From: Petaurus breviceps papuanus
Taxonomy: Eukaryota; Chordata; Mammalia; Diprotodontia; Petauridae
DNA: 64,000 nt
Assembly: GCA_028583685.1 (NCBI GenBank)
Contig: JAMXIF010000002.1
Location: 60,959,433-61,023,432, forward strand
Direction: 5' to 3'
A model generated the notes under the pieces. The model saw only the letters and a program-made list of their open reading frames with translations. It did not search any database and was not told the origin of the DNA. The number at the start of each line of letters is the position of its first letter. The first letter of the stretch is position 1. Positions 1 through 10,829 of this stretch are shown piece by piece. A program made the position numbers and the translations under genes.

Positions 1-47
<47 letters not shown>
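1..47. repeat. (AG)n microsatellite at window edge
   Basis: Pure AG dinucleotide repeat that begins at the first base and so continues to the left of the window. Confidence 0.95.
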
Positions 48-49
<2 letters not shown>

Positions 50-459
50 CTACAAAATATCTGTAACCCCCATCACAATTAGAGCATACATTAAATTGCT
101 CTCATAGTTCCATATGGGGCATAAAACCCAGCCCCACTAGCTTGCTCTTTACCTTCCCGTGACTGTGCATCCCGGCAGGGCTGAGTAGTCCATGCCCTTC
201 GCTTTTCCCCTTCCCAGTCCTACCTCCTTTCCGCTGTTTCATTTACCAGATGTAGAGATCAGTGTAAACAGCATTTATCTACTTAAGCCCCTAAATGAGA
301 GCAGAGGAGCATTGACAAGTAATGAGAACCTAGAAGAGCCAGCTGCCTCTCTCGTTCCCTCACGCTCAGTATTTCCCCTCCGCGGTATCTCAGAAGAAAG
401 GACTTTGCTTTCTTTACCTGTAATGGGAAGTTATTTGCTGCTGAGCCGACTCCCCGCTT

Positions 460-730
460 CCTTCAAGCCTAGTAGCCACGGAGTCCCAGAGAAGAGGGAC
501 GGACGCGCTGCGCTGGAATCTCCTTTAACAATGATGCAGCCCCACCAGGCAGCGCATGTTAACGAGACACCAGAGGGGATCCCAGCTGAGGCAAGAGCGG
601 ACCATATGTCATACCTGCATCACAGCCCCCGCGGCCAGCAGCCCAGACGGGGAGAGCGAGGCAGAGCTCAGCAAGGCGCAGGAGAGGGGGAGGAAGGCAA
701 GACACAGACCCTGAGAACGCTTGGGTAATT
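460..730. promoter_or_regulatory. CpG-enriched, GC-rich block; possible promoter or first exon
   Basis: About a dozen CpG dinucleotides fall in roughly 270 bp, for example ggacggacgcgctgcgct and cccgcggcc, whereas nearly all the rest of the window is CpG-poor. No transposon match was recognised. On the minus strand a good splice-donor sequence (CAG|GTATGA, GT at 614-613) follows GC-rich sequence that would read as an exon from about 800 down to 615. An open frame of 178 codons crosses the block on the plus strand (192-728), but it matches no protein I know and has biased composition. The island, if real, is small. It could equally be a GC-rich fossil of an unrecognised repeat. Confidence 0.25.
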
Positions 731-2080
731 GAATCAAGATAATAGAATAACCACCGTTTTGCTTCTGCACGAAGAGCGAACACTGCAGCAAATCTCGTGG
801 TTTGTAAACCGTCTTCTTCTAGGAAGCAGATAGGGTGGTTGTTGTGCTTTGACCACAAACCAAAGTGGAACTGAGATCCTCCCTCACTGTTACATTTTGC
901 AGCCCAATGTATTTAAAACTTTTTCCCTCTTCACTCTGCCCCAGGTGATACTGACCTTACTTACATCACCTGCCATTCTTCCTTCATCCAGGTTGGAGAC
1001 CACCTCAATAATCTCTAAGGGCCCTTCTAGCTCTGAATTCTATTATCTGCAATCTCCTTCTCAAATCCAAAATCTGGTTTGTTTCATTTTGCTTTGCTTT
1101 GCTATATTTTGTTTTGGGGAAAAACAAAAGGAAAAGGAAATAATGTGCAGTGAGAAGATCCCAGTTCAGCTAAGCACTGCTCTTGGTAAATGGCCCTGAC
1201 TCTCAGGAACTGGAAGCAAGTCCCCAGTGAGAAGCTTAGAATACTGATTATCCAACCCCAAAGGCTCTTGGACCGACATCAGCAGCCCAGTTCCCCACCC
1301 AATTTTCATCAATGAGTTGACAGTTAAGCATCTGAAGAAAAACAAGCTCTCTCCTAGGCACTTTTCCACAACCCCTCCACCTGCATCATCCTGCCCATGA
1401 ATGATCAATGACAACACACTAGAACTCTGTAGGAGGGAGTAAGAGACCAAAATTCCTTCATTTTGACCTAGTCCATAGGTAAAACAAACAAATATCCTAG
1501 GCTTGGTCAGTGATCAAAACAGAAAACTCCAGAAAGAAAAAACCACATCCTTTCTGTCTAATGACATTGAACTTGGATTTAGCTATTTGGCAACTTTACC
1601 TGTTTAAAGCATGATTGAGAATCAAGAAACAAGTTTAAAAAAAACTGAATAACTAGATTTCTGAAATTCTGTGCAATAAAGCTCATGTTCTTTATTCATG
1701 AGAGTTACACATTTACTCATTGCCTAATTACTCTTATATCAGACATAATTTTAATAAGCTTGGTTATTTTGTTTCCAACTTGACAGACAATTAGATACAA
1801 CAAATTAGAAGGCAGGCATACTAATAGCAAGGAGTGATGGCTTATAGCCAATCAGACCAGAAAAAAAAATTTGAAAATCAGACAAAAAGGCACCCTAGTC
1901 TGAAGTCATTTAATGTTCGAGCAATCATCTCTACACGACTCAGTAGGCCCTGAAAGATGTTATAATGATGATCCTGAGTCATTAATAAAACGTTAAATTG
2001 CATTATTTATACTCTAAGAAAGCAGAAGACTACATGATTCACTTTAGGAAGATTTTCATTTAAAATAGTCAAAGCTAAAA
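731..2080. other. No gene recognised
   Basis: AT-rich sequence without a convincing gene. The only recognisable piece is a short MIR-tail-like fragment near 985-1050 ('ctctaagggcccttctagct'). Confidence 0.5.
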
Positions 2081-2082
2081 AG

Positions 2083-2420
2083 GAAGAGAAACTTGGGAAG
2101 ACTTAGATGAACCAATGCAGAATGAAGGGAGCAAAATCAAGAGAACTATTTATATGTCAAACAAGAACAATGCAAAGAAAAACAGTTTTGAAAGACTTAA
2201 GAGCTCTGATTAATGCAATAATCAGCTATGGCTCAAGGAACCAATGCATGCTGCCCACCTCCTGACAGAGGGGTTATGGAATCAAGGTGCAGAATAAGAG
2301 TTATACTTTTAGACATGGGGAATGAGTGGACTTGTTTTGCTTATTTACTATAAGGATTTTTTTTCCTTTATTGTGAGGAGAGTTTGGGATAAGGGAAGAG
2401 GGAAACTAGTATTGTGGGGG
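2083..2420 (+). mobile_element. L1 3' end fragment
   Basis: The segment resembles the terminal ORF2 and 3' UTR part of marsupial L1 copies: 'gaagacttagatgaaccaat' and 'cagaatgaagggagcaaaat', then 'ctcctgacagaggggttatg' and 'ttgttttgcttatttact'. Similar wording recurs at 38.35-38.7 kb. It is heavily diverged and lacks a clear A-tail, so it is an old 5'-truncated copy. Confidence 0.55.
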
Positions 2421-2475
2421 GAGGAGGAGGAAGAGGAAGAGGATGAAGAGGAGGAGGAGAAGAAGAAGAAAATTG
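2418..2475 (+). repeat. Polypurine GGA/GAA-rich tract
   Basis: Imperfect gaggaggagga and gaagaagaaga units. The Glu/Lys-rich reading frame across it is simply this purine repeat. Confidence 0.8.
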
Positions 2476-2499
2476 AAGCTTCTTTTTCTGTACTGTTTT

Positions 2500-2620
2500 C
2501 CTCTTTTAGATTGCAAGTTCTTTGAGGGTAGGAACTGTCTTTTTTGTATTCACATCCCCAGTACTTAGCACAGTATTTGACATGGAGTAGGTGCTTAGTA
2601 GATATTTATTGATAAGTGTA
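2500..2620 (+). mobile_element. L2 LINE 3' end
   Basis: Typical L2 tail wording: 'ttctttgagggtaggaactg', 'ccccagtacttagcacagta', 'agtaggtgcttagtagatat'. An ancient element present in all mammals. Confidence 0.65.
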
Positions 2621-2854
2621 TTTTAGAGAGGTACAAAATGAAATGCCATGTAGTAAGTCCAAATAGTAAGGTAACAGAATAGCAACTGGAAAATGAGCGC
2701 CATATTTCTTTTACTTTTTGTTCAAGGAACAGGAATCAATATTACCACTGTTTTTGTAAATGGAATGACAATCTACTCTCCTATGGTCCCACTCATAATC
2801 CCTTTGGCTCCAAAGAACAAAATTCCCTTTCCTGGTTCCCAATCCCCAATATAG

Positions 2855-2995
2855 GTTGCATCCCCCTAATAGAATGCAGCTTTCCTGAGGGCAGGGATTT
2901 TATCATTTTTATTTATATCCCAAGTGCTTAGCATATTGTCTGGTACATAGTAGGAGCTTCATAAATGTGTGTTTATTGAGAGGAGATTTATTGAG
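2855..2995 (+). mobile_element. L2 LINE 3' end
   Basis: Second L2 tail 250 bp from the first: 'cctgagggcagggattttat', 'cccaagtgcttagcatattg', 'acatagtaggagcttcataa'. Confidence 0.65.
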
Positions 2996-3039
2996 TATTC
3001 GGTTGTTAAATGTTTTCTTGAAAAATTTCTTGAGAAAAA

Positions 3040-3290
3040 CAACATAGTATAGTGGAAAGACAGCTGTATTAGGAATCAGCATTCAAATTCTATCTCATAA
3101 TTTCTAGCTGGGTGATGATAAACCAGTCTTTCAATATCTCTGAGTCACATTTTCCTCATCTGTAAAGTAGTAATAATAATAACAACTATCATACTTGGTA
3201 TTCCATCTCAAAGGGTTAATTTGAAGTGCTAATGAGATGTTGTTTGAAAAATGCCATATAAAAATTTTAGATAATTTTATTAATACTGAA
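3040..3290 (+). mobile_element. MIR-type CORE-SINE
   Basis: Runs in MIR order: 'agtatagtggaaagacagct' head, 'ttttcctcatctgtaaagta', then a (TAA)n stretch and 'aagggttaatttgaagtgct'. Diverged. Confidence 0.6.
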
Positions 3291-3429
3291 TATTATAAGC
3301 TAAACAAGATAAACAACATCTAATCATTTGTGGACAAATCACTTCATCACTGGCAAAGTTCATGAAGGAAATAACTAATTCAACTTTTTTACAAGAACTT
3401 ACAAGGTGATTGGAAAGGAAGGTGCTTCT

Positions 3430-3640
3430 ATATAGGTAGTATGGTCTAGTGGCTATAATGCAGGAGTGAAATCCATTTAAATCCAGGTGTAGCTCTAGTT
3501 ACTAGCTAACTCACTAATCCAAGACCAGATATCTTAACAACTCTCTGTACTATTTGTAGAATGAGGGTTATGATTATAAGACTGGCAGTAGTACAGCTTT
3601 AAATAGAGGATCCTATTAAAAGGTCTTTATGATTGGTAAT
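3430..3640 (+). mobile_element. MIR-type CORE-SINE, diverged
   Basis: Head-like 'gtagtatggtctagtggcta', then 'ttaaatccaggtgtagctct' and 'gtactatttgtagaatgagg'. Old copy with indels. Confidence 0.5.
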
Positions 3641-3924
3641 GCCATAAAACTGCAGTAAGTGTTAATAAAATAAGACATTTCAGACTGCATACTGAGAGTT
3701 AAACAAGTTGTTTTTAATTTTTATTTTTACTTTCTGGAAAACACAATCATTATAACTTGGACTTGGAAATCTGGATTGTCTAAAGTCAGCCTCTTATTTG
3801 GTCTCTCTGTCTCCTGGCTCTCCCCTTTGTAATCCATCCTCCATAGAACTACCTAATTAATATTCCTAAAGTTCAGGTCTGACCACATCACTCCTGCTCA
3901 GGAAGCTCCTGTAATATGTATGTA

Positions 3925-4200
3925 ATTAGAATGTCCAAGGTTAGTGCACAAGAAGAGTTGATGAAACATTGTTTCTCCTTTCATCATACAGGTAGAGGAC
4001 AATGGGTGTGGAATTTTTCATATACCATGTCAAATATAAGTTAATATATTGGTTAGTTTTGCTGAGCTGCCTTTTGTCCCTTTTGTTTTCAGCATTTGTT
4101 ACAAAGGGTGGTTAGATGAGTAGGAGATGGAGAGAGGCATATTCAGAAATGAATAAAATGCGGAAACAAAAGGCATCAATAAAAGATCTTTTTTTTTTTT
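3925..4200 (+). mobile_element. Unassigned insert within L2, ending in T-rich run
   Basis: About 275 bp that is not L2. Its wording ('tttctcctttcatcatacag', 'gttagttttgctgagctgcc', 'aaacaaaaggcatcaataaa') looks like an L1-type 3' UTR, but I cannot assign a family. It ends at a T-run (4190-4202) next to the following SINE. Confidence 0.35.
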
Positions 4201-4216
4201 TTAAGAAACTTCAATA

Positions 4217-4376
4217 GGGACAGCTAGGTGATGCAATGAATAGAGCACTGAAGTCAGGAAGACCTGAATTCAAATCCAACCTCAGACACTTGAAACTTAC
4301 TGTGTGACCTTGGGCAAGTCACTTAACCCTGATTGCCTTGCCTTCCTCCCCCTCAAAAAAGTTAATTTTTTTAAAA
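4217..4376 (+). mobile_element. Marsupial tRNA-derived SINE, short form
   Basis: Head 'gggacagctaggtgatgcaa', body 'gacctgaattcaaatccaac', 'accttgggcaagtcacttaa', A-rich tail at 4356-4376. It is flanked by near-identical target-site duplications, aagaaacttcaata (4203-4216) and aagaagtttcaata (4377-4390), 12 of 14 matching. Confidence 0.85.
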
Positions 4377-4809
4377 AGAAGTTTCAATAACTCCCTATTT
4401 CTTCTAAGATAAAATACAAACTCCTATGTTCAGCATTTAAAGTCCTTCACATTCTGGCTAAAACTTATCTTTCCAAATTATTCTCACATTTCTTCCTCTT
4501 ACATAACTGACCTCCAGGCTGTTCTGTGTACAGGATATTCTCTCTTCCGCCTCAGCCTCGTGGTATTGGCTTTCCCTGACACCTAAAACACACCCCCTTA
4601 TCACCTAACTCCCTTCAAGGCTCATATCCTACATGAAGTCTTTCCTTAGTTTTTTTAGTGCCTCCTCACCACCAAAATTACTTTGTATGTTTTTGCATGA
4701 GATTATCTATGTACATGCTGTATTCACCCAGTGGAATATAAGCTCCTGAGGCCAGGGACTGTTTCATTTTTGGCTCTGTAGTGTTTAATACATATTGAAG
4801 GAATGAATA

Positions 4810-5205
4810 AAAACTCTAAATCCTTTCAAATAGGCTGATAAATTTGGTATTTACCTTGGAGGTTGAGGTACTTTCTGTAAAGTGTCTAAGAGCTTTTCAG
4901 AGAAACAAAACTGTCACATGAATATAACTTGTCACAAATAAACAAAATACCTTGAATTCAGTTCATATTTTTTAATCCACAAAAGCAATATACTATCCTA
5001 GCTACACCTAATCTTCCCACTTAACCATATTCCCATATGTGTATGTCTCAATCTAAATGAAGGAGAGACTTTTGCCAGTTTACAGGAAATCTTTGAAGAT
5101 TTATAACATAAGATTGTTATACCTACATCATACTAAAGAGAACTACCTCCAGAGAAACAAATCCCTGGGCACTATGTAACCAACAGATTCACCTCTCCTA
5201 GAGCC
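4810..5205. other. No gene recognised
   Basis: AT-rich unique-looking sequence with no gene or repeat that I can name. Confidence 0.5.
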
Positions 5206-5209
5206 TTAT

Positions 5210-5903
5210 CTAGCATAGGGTTAGCAGGAATTTTGCCCATGTGTACCACCATAGTGGAGGGTAGGAAGTTAGGGAAATCCTCCCTGGTCTGCTTCATCCC
5301 TGATCCCTGCCTTCTGTTCTCCACTGTCTATTACACCCTGTTATGGGAATTTAAGATCTTCCCTTCCCCTAGGCCCTTTGATAGGCTTAAGTGCACCTGG
5401 AGCCTATGGGGGGGGGGGACCCTTGGTTTTTGGAAATGCTTTTCGATTGGGCAGTGGGTCAAGAGGGTTGTTACTTTCTCTGAGCCAGGAGAAGGCTGTA
5501 TAAACCCTGATGTGAGGCTTTGTTTGGGGGCTCACTTTGAGAAGAGTTGTGTGATTTGACCAGACGAGACTCTGGGCAGCCTTTGAGAGCCCCCTGGGTT
5601 TGAAAACCCAGATGTTGGTGCTTCCCTCTCTGGTAACTGTGAATAGGTATGGATGTAATGGTCAGACAGTTGGAGGCTTGTCTGCTTGATCTGTTTCTCT
5701 GTCTTCTTGTAACTTCTGCTTGTAACTTGTTTGTATTTTCTGAAGTTTGGGGTGCTGATCTTTTTCCCCTGAACTAGGTAAATGACATATGTTTGATTAA
5801 AGCAAGATCATTAACTCATTTTGAGTTGCTTTCTTTTAGAAAAGCAAGTCTAAAAACCTGTGTTGGCAGCCACCCTGGGTATGGTTGGGTGCTTGCTGCT
5901 ACA
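5210..5903 (+). mobile_element. Possible solo LTR fossil (endogenous retrovirus, family unknown)
   Basis: About 690 bp with promoter-like order. A TATAAA-type box (about 5498) is followed about 30-40 bp later by a G-rich initiation region, then a GATTAAA poly(A)-signal-like motif near 5797 and a T-rich region before 'gcttgctgctaca'. No internal retroviral region was recognised next to it, and clear target-site repeats were not found. Boundaries are approximate. It is old and fragmentary if it is an LTR at all. Confidence 0.35.
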
Positions 5904-6079
5904 TACCCTAAGATGGAACCACACATGTCCACCTAGGTTCTCAGCATACTGGTTTTGAACTATATTCTCCTCCCATTTCCACAGGGCCCCCCCTCCTGGG
6001 GGACTACACTTCTGACCCAACAATCCCTGATGCTTTGCTCCTCACCACCACTTCTGCCTGTTAGCTAGATTTCTAAAGT

Positions 6080-6245
6080 CTTTTTTTTTTCTTTTTTGGA
6101 GGGGGGAAGGCAGGGCAATTGGAGTTAAGTGACTTGCCCAGTGTCAAACACCTAGTAATTGTTAAATGTCTGAGGTCAGATCTGAACTCAGGTCCTCCTG
6201 ACTCCAGGGCTGGTGCTCTATTCACTACAGCACCCAACTGCCCCA
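6080..6245 (-). mobile_element. Marsupial tRNA-derived SINE, short form
   Basis: Minus-strand copy: T-run tail at 6081-6090, 'gttaagtgacttgcccagtg', 'gaactcaggtcctcctgact', head complement 'cacccaactgcccc'. Target-site copies ttagctagatttct (6061-6074) and ttagctatatttct (6246-6259) match at 13 of 14 positions. Confidence 0.85.
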
Positions 6246-6332
6246 TTAGCTATATTTCTTGAAGCTAGGCTCATTCTTCTCCTCTACTTTTAAAAAGGTT
6301 TAGTCCTTTTCTTGATTAGAAAACATGGTCTA

Positions 6333-6480
6333 GAGGTTACTACATAATTTCAAGGGTGGAAGAGACCCCTGAGATCGTTGAGTCCAAGCAGTACTTGAAT
6401 AAGATTCTCCTCTCCTAGATATCTGCCAAGCGGTCATTCAGCATTTGCATGAAGAGTTTCAGAAAGGGGGAACCCACTAA
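6333..6480 (+). mobile_element. Old unassigned interspersed repeat
   Basis: 'gtggaagagacccctgagat', 'gtcattcagcatttgcatga', 'agggggaacccactaa'. The same ancestral sequence reappears in other parts at 16.6, 26.5 and 57.75 kb. I recognise it as an old, widely distributed amniote repeat but cannot give its library name. Confidence 0.45.
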
Positions 6481-6494
6481 TAATTAGCTTCATC

Positions 6495-6585
6495 TTCACC
6501 ATCACATGTACATAGTGCTTAAAGGCTTTCAAAGTACCTAATATACATCATTTGATCTTCATAATAACCTTGTGTACCTCCTGGG
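6495..6585 (-). mobile_element. MIR3-like fragment
   Basis: 'atgtacatagtgcttaaagg', 'tttgatcttcataataacct': the antisense MIR3-type tail. Confidence 0.45.
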
Positions 6586-6774
6586 GCAATTCATTCAATA
6601 ATAGGCTAAATAATTGTTGGATAGTTTAACCTTTATCTCAAGCCCAAGTAACTTTTCTTTAAGCATTCACTCTCCTCTTCCATGTAACAGCCTTTCAAAT
6701 ACTTGAAGACCCATTATAATGCCTTGGCCACTTAATAGCTGTGTGAAACTGAACAAGCCACTTCATTTCTGAAT

Positions 6775-6935
6775 GAATGATAAATGATCTATTTAGAGTT
6801 TACTATGTTATTTTCACTATACTTACTTTGTCAGGTACCTAATTAAATGCCAGACAATACAAATGCAGAAAAGAAAGTCAGTCCCTTTTCTGAAGGAACT
6901 TACACTCTAATAAGGGAAGACAATACATGTAAGGC
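6775..6935 (-). mobile_element. L2 LINE 3' end
   Basis: Antisense L2 tail beginning with a GAAT run, then 'gtcagtcccttttctgaagg' and 'aacttacactctaataaggg'. Confidence 0.55.
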
Positions 6936-7299
6936 AGTGGTGGTCAGGAAGAAATATTTTTGGCTGGGAAGACACAAGGAGGTATAGGGCAGTTAGTTGA
7001 TAGGATCTTTCAAGGAATGGTACTATTAATATAATTTTTGTTCCCTAAGATGGAAAGGGATTTGAGAAGAAGGATCAAAGAGAGGGTACATGGCATGTAG
7101 CATGGCTTGAAGATGACCAAAGAATAGCAATGGAGACTGTAGGTCTGGTTCAAGCTAGTTACAGAGAACTCTCACCAATCAGACTGCAGGGAGCCAGGGT
7201 GGGTTCTAGGGACACAAGCTAGAGACTAGATGCTTGGCTTGAGAATGACCAGAAAGTAGCAGCTTTCTGAAACTCAATTTCCACATCTGTAAAATAAGG

Positions 7300-7640
7300 C
7301 AGATATGGCAGTAAGAGCACTGAATTTGGAGCCAGCTGACATGGATTCATATTCAGCTCTGCCAGTAAATAGTTGTGTGACCTTGGAGGAAGGAAATAAG
7401 CATTTACTTTGTACCTACTATGTGCTAGGCACTGTGATAAGAGTTTTTTAACAAATATTTTCTTATTTGATCCTTACAACAATCCTGTGAGTAAAGTGCT
7501 ATTATTATCTCCATTTTATAGTTGAAGAAACTGAGGTAAACAGAGGTTAGATGACTTGTCCAGTGTCAGACATCTAGTAAATTTCTGAGGCTAGATTTGA
7601 ACTTTGGCCTTCCCAATTCTAGGCCCAGTGCTCTATCCAC
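7300..7640. mobile_element. Two MIR-type SINE fragments in opposite orientation
   Basis: 7300-7385 reads as plus-strand MIR ('gcagtaagagcactgaattt', 'aaatagttgtgtgaccttgg'). From about 7395 the sequence is minus-strand ('acctactatgtgctaggcac', 'ctccattttatagttgaaga', 'aggcccagtgctctatccac'). Confidence 0.6.
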
Positions 7641-8948
7641 TTTGTGGATACCAATTTAGGTAAGTACCTACATACACATATACTCACACTCTCACCTCAG
7701 CTCCATCTGCAACTCAAATCAATTGACTGACTAGAGGAGAAAATATTCCTAGCTAAAGCTCTGCATAATGATTAGCTTCAGTTTGAGTCAAGTAGGGAAA
7801 CACAGGCAAGATATCCAAAGGAAAGAAAGAAAGCAATTTTCCCCCTGTATAACATTACATAAGATACCCCATGGCCTCCTTTTTCAGCTTTAATGATAGC
7901 TTTAATCACCATAAGCAAAGGAGGGCATTCAGAATGAACATATCCAGTTATAATGTGTCCCTAAGGTTTTGTTGCTTTTAGAATTTTTCATTGGAAATAA
8001 GAGAGGGAGATGGGAAGATGAGTCAGGAAAAGATAGAAAGTTTATAAAAGGGAATCCCCACTTCCAGGGCCAAGATGGCGCAGTGAGGAAGAAACATTCT
8101 GAAGCCCTTCCAAATTCTCCTCCAAACAACTAGAAAACCAACTCAGAGTTGATCTAGGAGCAGGGAAGCAATTTACCAGCCTGACCGGAAAGGTTTCTCT
8201 CACTAGGGAATGACATCTGAGAGCAGCAGCAGCAGCAGCCAGCCTCACAGCAGGGGGCATGCAGCAAGGCTCAAAGCATAGGGCAATCCACCAGCAAGGC
8301 CCTGACCTCCTGCAAATCATTAGCAGCCCATGTAAGTAAGCAGTCTGTGCAGCACAACAAGGCTCCACATCAGCTACCCCACCCTCCAGCACAAGCCACC
8401 AATGAGGCCTTGACTCCATTGCTGACCAGTAGTGAAGCCCCACCCTGCAGTTGGCCAACAGTGAGACCTTGACTCTGGGGCCTGCCAGCAGAGAAACCCT
8501 GTTTCCATAGCAACCTGGCAGCAGGGTTCCCCACCTCTGAGGCAGATTAGCAACAAGATTTCTCCTCCAGGAACAGCCACCAGAAAGACTCTGTTACAAC
8601 AGCAACCCAGCAGGAAGGTCCCACCTCTGGGGTAAGCCAGCATCTAAACCCCACACCGAGGGGAGGTCAACAAGAAGGCCCCACCCACCAGTACAAGACA
8701 TAAGGATAGCCTACCCTCCAGTGAAAGCAAAGAGCTAAGCCCTGAAGTCCAATGAAAGCCAGCAGTAAGACCATGAGCCCTAGCACAAAAAGCTTGGGAC
8801 AATGCAGCACCAGAACCCAACTCTCACATAAAAACAGTAAGTCACCAAAAAAGGCAGAAAAATAAGCAAAAAAAAACACAAAACTTGATCATAGAACGTT
8901 AGTATGATAACAGGGAGAATCAAGGCATAAACTTAGAAGAAGACAACA

Positions 8949-9620
8949 ATGTCAAAGTGGTTAGATGTGAAGTCTCAAAGAAAAATGCAATTTGGTCTCA
9001 GGACCAGAAAGAGTTCCTAGAAGAGCTTAAAAAGTATTTTAAAAAGCATATTAGAGAAGTAGAAGGAAAATTGGAAAAAGAAATTCGAGTAATGTAAAAG
9101 AACCATGAAAAAGCTAATCACATGGGAAATAATATACAAAAATTACCAAGGAAAATAATTCACTAAAAAATAGAATTGGCCAAATGGAAAAGAAATTCAT
9201 GGTATAAAAAAAAGGCTGGACAATATCTTTCAAGATACTATCAAAGAAAACTATCCTGATATACTAGAACCAGAGGGCAAAATAGAAATTGAAAGAATCC
9301 ATTGATCACTGCCTGAAAGAGATCCCAAAATGAAAATTCCCAGGAACATCATTTGGCTGCAAGCAGCCAAAAAGAAACTATTCAAATATCATGGAGCTAC
9401 AGTCATGATTACATAGCATTTGGCAGCTTCCACGTTAAAGAACTGGAGGGATTGGAATATAATATACCAGAAAGCAAAGGAGTTAGGGTTACAACCAAGA
9501 ATCATCTATTTGGCAAAACTGAATATGATCTTTGGATATTTAATGAAATAGAGGACTTTCAAGCATTCCTAATTAAAAGACCAGAGCTGAATAAAAAAAA
9601 TGACCTCCAATATTAAGACT
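8949..9620 (+). pseudogene. L1 ORF1 remnant (RNA-binding chaperone protein)
   Basis: L1 ORF1p is a trimeric coiled-coil RNA-binding protein that packages LINE RNA. This copy carries EGKIEIERI near 9272-9300. In another frame it has KELGLQPRI, corresponding to the C-terminal domain near 9475-9505. A third frame reads NEIEDFQAFLIKRPELNKK near 9540-9595. The same landmarks appear in the HAL1-like element at 35.9-36.3 kb (EGKIEVERI, KELGLKPRV, GIEDFQAFLLKKTELNRK), which confirms the family. Frameshifts split it, so no product is expected. The N-terminal limit is uncertain. Confidence 0.7.
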
Positions 9621-9649
9621 CAAGGGAAACATAAAAAGGGAAAGAAAGA

Positions 9650-9905
9650 AATAATAAAAGGAAGGAAGGATGGAAGGAAAGAAGGAAGAAAGGAAGGAAG
9701 GGAAGAAGGAAGGGAGGGAGGGAGGAAGGAAGGAAGGGAAGAAGGAAGGGAGGGAGGGAGGAAAGAAGGGAGGGAGGAAAGAAGGGAGAGAGGAAGGAAG
9801 GAAGGAAGGAAGGAAGGAAGGAAGGAAGGAAGGAAGGAAGGAAGGAAGGAAGGAAGGAAGGAAGGAAGGAAAGAAGGAAGGAAGGAAGGAAAGAAGGAAG
9901 AGAAA
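9650..9905 (+). repeat. (GGAA)n microsatellite inside the L1
   Basis: About 250 bp of GGAA/GGGA units between ORF1 and ORF2 of the L1, with the purest part at 9793-9868. It probably expanded from an A/G-rich inter-ORF stretch. All long frames on both strands here (repeating KEGR or LPSF) are translations of the repeat. Confidence 0.95.
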
Positions 9906-10685
9906 ATATAAGAAATTCAATAAGGTTAAACTGTATTAACATATGGAAAGATAATATTTTTAACTCTTTAGAACTTTATTACATTAAGAGCAATTAGAAG
10001 GAGTATATGTAAAGGGCATAGATACAAGGTGACTTTGATAGGATGATACCCAGAAAAATAAAGGGATGAGAAAGAAAATTGTACTGGAAGAAGGAGGGGG
10101 TAGATTAAATGGGATAAATTTCCCCACATAAAAGAGGCATAAAAGAGTGATTATAATGGAGGGGAAGATAGGGGTGAAGGGGGAAGGTTTGGCAAGCAAA
10201 GTTTAAACCTTACTCTCATCAAAATTGACTCAAAGAGGGAATAACAGTTGGATACAGAAATCTATCTTACCCTATAAAGAAGTTAAAAGAGACAGGAATA
10301 ATAGAAGGAGTCAAGGGGACCAATAAAAAGGAGGGTAGATTGGGGAAGGTGGTGATCAGAAGTAAAACACTTGTGAGAAGGGAAAAGGCAGGAGGTAAGG
10401 GGAGGGGTGATAAACAAGGGGAAAATAGCATGGAGGGAAATACACAGTTATCATAATTATAAATGTGAATGGAATGAACTCAGACATCAAACAGAAGAGG
10501 ATAACAAAATGGATTAAAAAACCAGAATCCCACAATATGTTGTTTACAAGAAACACATCTGAAGCAGAGATATACATAGGGTAGAGGTAAGGAGTGGTAC
10601 AAAAAAAAAAGCACAGATAGCAATCATTATCTAAGACAAAGAAAAAGCAAAAATAGATCAAGAGATAAGGAAACACCTCGGATTC

Positions 10686-10829
10686 ATTACACATTTGATG
10701 TTGAATTAATTTTTGGTCATTGTACTTTCAGAAACCTTTTACTATTGCCAAATTTTTCATCATCTCCACATTCAGTTAAAGAACCCCATGTAGGGTGACG
10801 ACTCACAGTTAAGTGCTATGTAAACAATG
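10686..10829 (-). mobile_element. hAT-type DNA transposon fragment inserted in L1 ORF2
   Basis: L1 wording stops near 10676 and resumes near 10830. The intervening sequence, read on the minus strand, matches a remembered hAT family: 'cttaactgtgagtcgtcacc', 'ctttaactgaatgtgg', 'tttggcaatagtaaaaggtt', 'ctgaaagtacaatgacca'. Target-site copies were not resolved. Confidence 0.5.

Larger units (their letters stand above)
3820..4805 (+). mobile_element. L2 LINE 3' region, split by later insertions
   Basis: L2 3' wording starts near 3820 ('tctcctggctctcccctttg', 'gaccacatcactcctgctca', 'aggaagctcc' to about 3912), stops, and resumes at about 4388 ('aactccctatttcttctaag', 'ataaaatacaaactcctatg'). It then runs to an L2 tail at 4735-4805 ('agctcctgaggccagggact'). 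In unbroken L2 copies 'agaagctcc...tggctccctatt' is continuous, so the 475 bp between were inserted later. They comprise an unassigned block and a SINE. Confidence 0.65.

Noticed and set aside
192-728. 178-codon open frame as a host protein gene
   Set aside because: No recognised domain, low-complexity C-terminus and no splice or conservation evidence. Kept only as part of the CpG-block note.
8042-8879. Antisense Trp/Cys/Leu-rich frames over the L1 5' region
   Set aside because: Shadow frames of the L1 5' UTR on the opposite strand, with no protein similarity.
9573-9942. Several overlapping 87-115 codon frames on both strands
   Set aside because: Translations of the GGAA array (KEGR and LPSF periodic repeats).
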